From the NCBI RefSeq assembly GCF_030128875.1, contig NZ_CP124620.1, positions 1,922,001 to 1,986,000 of the forward strand: 64,000 bases of DNA. The letters are read 5' to 3'. Below the pieces are notes generated by a model. The model was given only the letters and a program-made list of their open reading frames with translations, was not told the DNA's origin and searched no databases. The DNA comes from Stenotrophomonas sp. BIO128-Bstrain. Lineage in GTDB: Bacteria > Pseudomonadota > Gammaproteobacteria > Xanthomonadales > Xanthomonadaceae. Positions 62,186-64,000 of this stretch are shown here, one piece after another (positions within the stretch are counted from its first letter, which is position 1; the number at the start of each line of letters is the position of its first letter). The translations under genes and the position numbers were made by a program.

Positions 62186-63529
62186 ATGGGACATCACGTC
62201 ATCAAGATGCCGGACATCGGTGAAGGTATCGCCGAAGTCGAACTGATCACCTGGAAGGTCGAGGTCGGTGGCCCGGTCGCCGAAGACCAGGTCGTGGCCG
62301 AAGTCATGACCGACAAGGCCATGGTCGAGATCCCCTCGCCGGTCGCCGGTACCGTGGTCTCGCTGGGCGGCAAGCCCGGCCAGATGATGGCCGTCGGCAG
62401 CGAGCTGATCCGCCTGGAAGTGGAAGGTGCCGGCAATGCCAGCGCCGCCAGTGCGCCGGCTGCCGCAGCGCCCGCCGAGCCGGTTGCTGCACCGAAGGCG
62501 GCCGCACCGGCAGCGGCACCTGCTGCCGCCGCCGAGTCTGCACCGGCTGCGACGCCGGCCAAGGCTGCCGCTGCCTCCGCACCCGCCCCTGCCGCCAAGC
62601 AGGACGCGCGCGGCGCGGTCACCAACGGCGTGCTCACCGCCGGTGAAGCCCCGCTGGCGTCGCCGGCCGTGCGCCGCCGCGCCTGGGACCTGGGGATCGA
62701 GCTGCGCTACGTGCCGGCTACCGGCCCGGGTGGTCGCATCCTGCAGGCCGACCTGGATGCCTACGCCGCCGCCGGTGGCAAGGCGCAGCCGGTCGGTGGC
62801 AGTGCCGGTGGCAGCAGCTACGCGCGCCGCACCGGCGAGCAGCAGGTGCCGATCATGGGCCTGCGCCGCAAGATTGCGCAGAAGATGCAGCAGTCGTGGT
62901 CGACCATTCCGCACATCACCTATGTGGAAGAAATCGACGTCACGGAAGTGGAAGCGCTGCGCGCCAAGCTCAACGAGCGCTGGGCCAAGGAGCGCGGCAA
63001 GCTGACCCTGCTGCCGCTGCTGGCACGCGCGGTGGTGCTGGCCGCACGCGACTTCCCGCAGATGAACGCCCGCTATGACGACCAGGCCAACATCGTGACC
63101 CGCTATGAGGGCGTGCAGCTGGGCATCGCGACCCAGAGCGAGGTCGGCCTGTCGGTGCCGGTGGTCGCGCATGCCGAATCGCTGGACCTGTGGCAGACCG
63201 CCACCGAGATCGCGCGCCTGGCCAATGCCGTGCGCGTCGGCAAGGCGACCCGTGAGGAGCTGTCCGGCTCCACCATCACCATCAGCAGCCTCGGTGCCGT
63301 GGGCGGTGTGGTGTCGACCCCGATCATCAACCATCCGGAAGTGGCGATCGTCGGTGTGAACCGCATCATCGAACGCCCGATGTTCCGCGAGGGTCAGGTG
63401 GTGGCGCGCAAGCTGATGAATCTGTCGTCCTCGTTCGACCATCGCATCGTCGATGGCATGGATGCGGCCGAGTTCGTGCAGGCGATCCGTATGCGCCTGG
63501 AAACCCCGGCCCTGCTGTTCGTGGAGTAA
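62186..63529 (+). CDS. bkdB: Branched-chain 2-oxoacid dehydrogenase E2 (dihydrolipoyl acyltransferase)
   Basis: A 447-residue E2. One lipoyl domain lies at 1-80 with the lipoylated Lys in MTDKAMVEI. A long Ala/Pro-rich linker (about 83-150) leads to the peripheral subunit-binding domain (ASPAVRRRAWDLGIELRYV), and the catalytic acyltransferase domain ends with SFDHRIVDGMDAAEFVQ, in which His and Asp are catalytic. It transfers the branched acyl group to CoA and forms the core of the complex. It begins four bases after the E1 beta stop. Confidence 0.95.
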   Translation: MGHHVIKMPDIGEGIAEVELITWKVEVGGPVAEDQVVAEVMTDKAMVEIPSPVAGTVVSLGGKPGQMMAVGSELIRLEVEGAGNASAASAPAAAAPAEPVAAPKAAAPAAAPAAAAESAPAATPAKAAAASAPAPAAKQDARGAVTNGVLTAGEAPLASPAVRRRAWDLGIELRYVPATGPGGRILQADLDAYAAAGGKAQPVGGSAGGSSYARRTGEQQVPIMGLRRKIAQKMQQSWSTIPHITYVEEIDVTEVEALRAKLNERWAKERGKLTLLPLLARAVVLAARDFPQMNARYDDQANIVTRYEGVQLGIATQSEVGLSVPVVAHAESLDLWQTATEIARLANAVRVGKATREELSGSTITISSLGAVGGVVSTPIINHPEVAIVGVNRIIERPMFREGQVVARKLMNLSSSFDHRIVDGMDAAEFVQAIRMRLETPALLFVE

Positions 63530-63532
63530 GCG

Positions 63533-64000
<468 letters not shown>

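Overview
The window looks like a chromosomal segment of a Xanthomonadaceae bacterium, most likely Stenotrophomonas or a close relative. The evidence is the GC-rich core genes with tight ATGA/GTGA stop-start overlaps, a bkd operon whose E1 alpha, E1 beta, E2 and E3 genes are consecutive, TonB-receptor and serine-hydrolase loci typical of the family, and hairpins beginning with GTAG like the SMAG repeats known from S. maltophilia. The genus is an inference; no rRNA or marker comparison was possible.

Layout. (1) 1-11360: the end of a mobile island of visibly lower GC. It carries an ArdC-like antirestriction protein, two ankyrin proteins, a TOPRIM/OLD-type nuclease cut by an IS3-family element, an NYN-LOTUS protein, a candidate PD-(D/E)XK protein, a GIY-YIG protein, an H-NS-like silencer and several unknown small genes. 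It stops inside the anticodon arm of a tRNA-Arg(CCU), of which only the 5' half is present. (2) 11516-31372: a complete surface-polysaccharide locus of the group 4 capsule (gfc/yjb) type. It has a PAP2 phosphatase, a small GfcA-like protein, Wza/GfcE, GfcB, GfcC and GfcD (YjbH), a decayed IS3-family copy, then Wzc kinase and Wzb phosphatase on the minus strand. The biosynthetic block follows: WcaJ, Wzx, a bifunctional CDP-ribitol synthase of the Bcs1 type, LicD, GT2, GT4, Wzy and GalE. CDP-ribitol synthase directly before a LicD-family transferase predicts a polymer modified with ribitol phosphate. (3) 31638-39276: core metabolism (ALDH7-type dehydrogenase, SDR, methyltransferase, pyrD, murB, EamA exporter, ugd). 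(4) 39460-45691: a hipBA toxin-antitoxin pair with an array of inverted-repeat operators, a phosphotransferase of the APH fold and a large secreted discoidin-domain glycosidase behind a LacI-type palindrome.

(5) 45705-59621: a locus that looks dedicated to D-amino-acid peptides. An XRE-cupin regulator faces an operon of serine hydrolase, DgcA-type epimerase/racemase, second serine hydrolase, POT peptide transporter and TonB receptor. A second operon holds DgcN, a class A beta-lactamase-fold protein that lacks the catalytic Glu166, and a YkvI-type transporter, and a LysR gene closes the locus. Both operon promoters carry the same palindrome (consensus TCCTRATYAGGA) at the same place between -35 and -10, and a perfect palindrome with the same core precedes the XRE-cupin gene. 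I read this as one repressor-controlled regulon for taking up murein-like or other D-Glu-containing peptides, hydrolysing them and converting the D-Glu. (6) 59884-64000: the branched-chain 2-oxoacid dehydrogenase operon, with the E3 gene cut by the window end.

Start sites, motifs and repeats were read by eye. Family assignments rest on recognised motifs and gene order, not on database searches.
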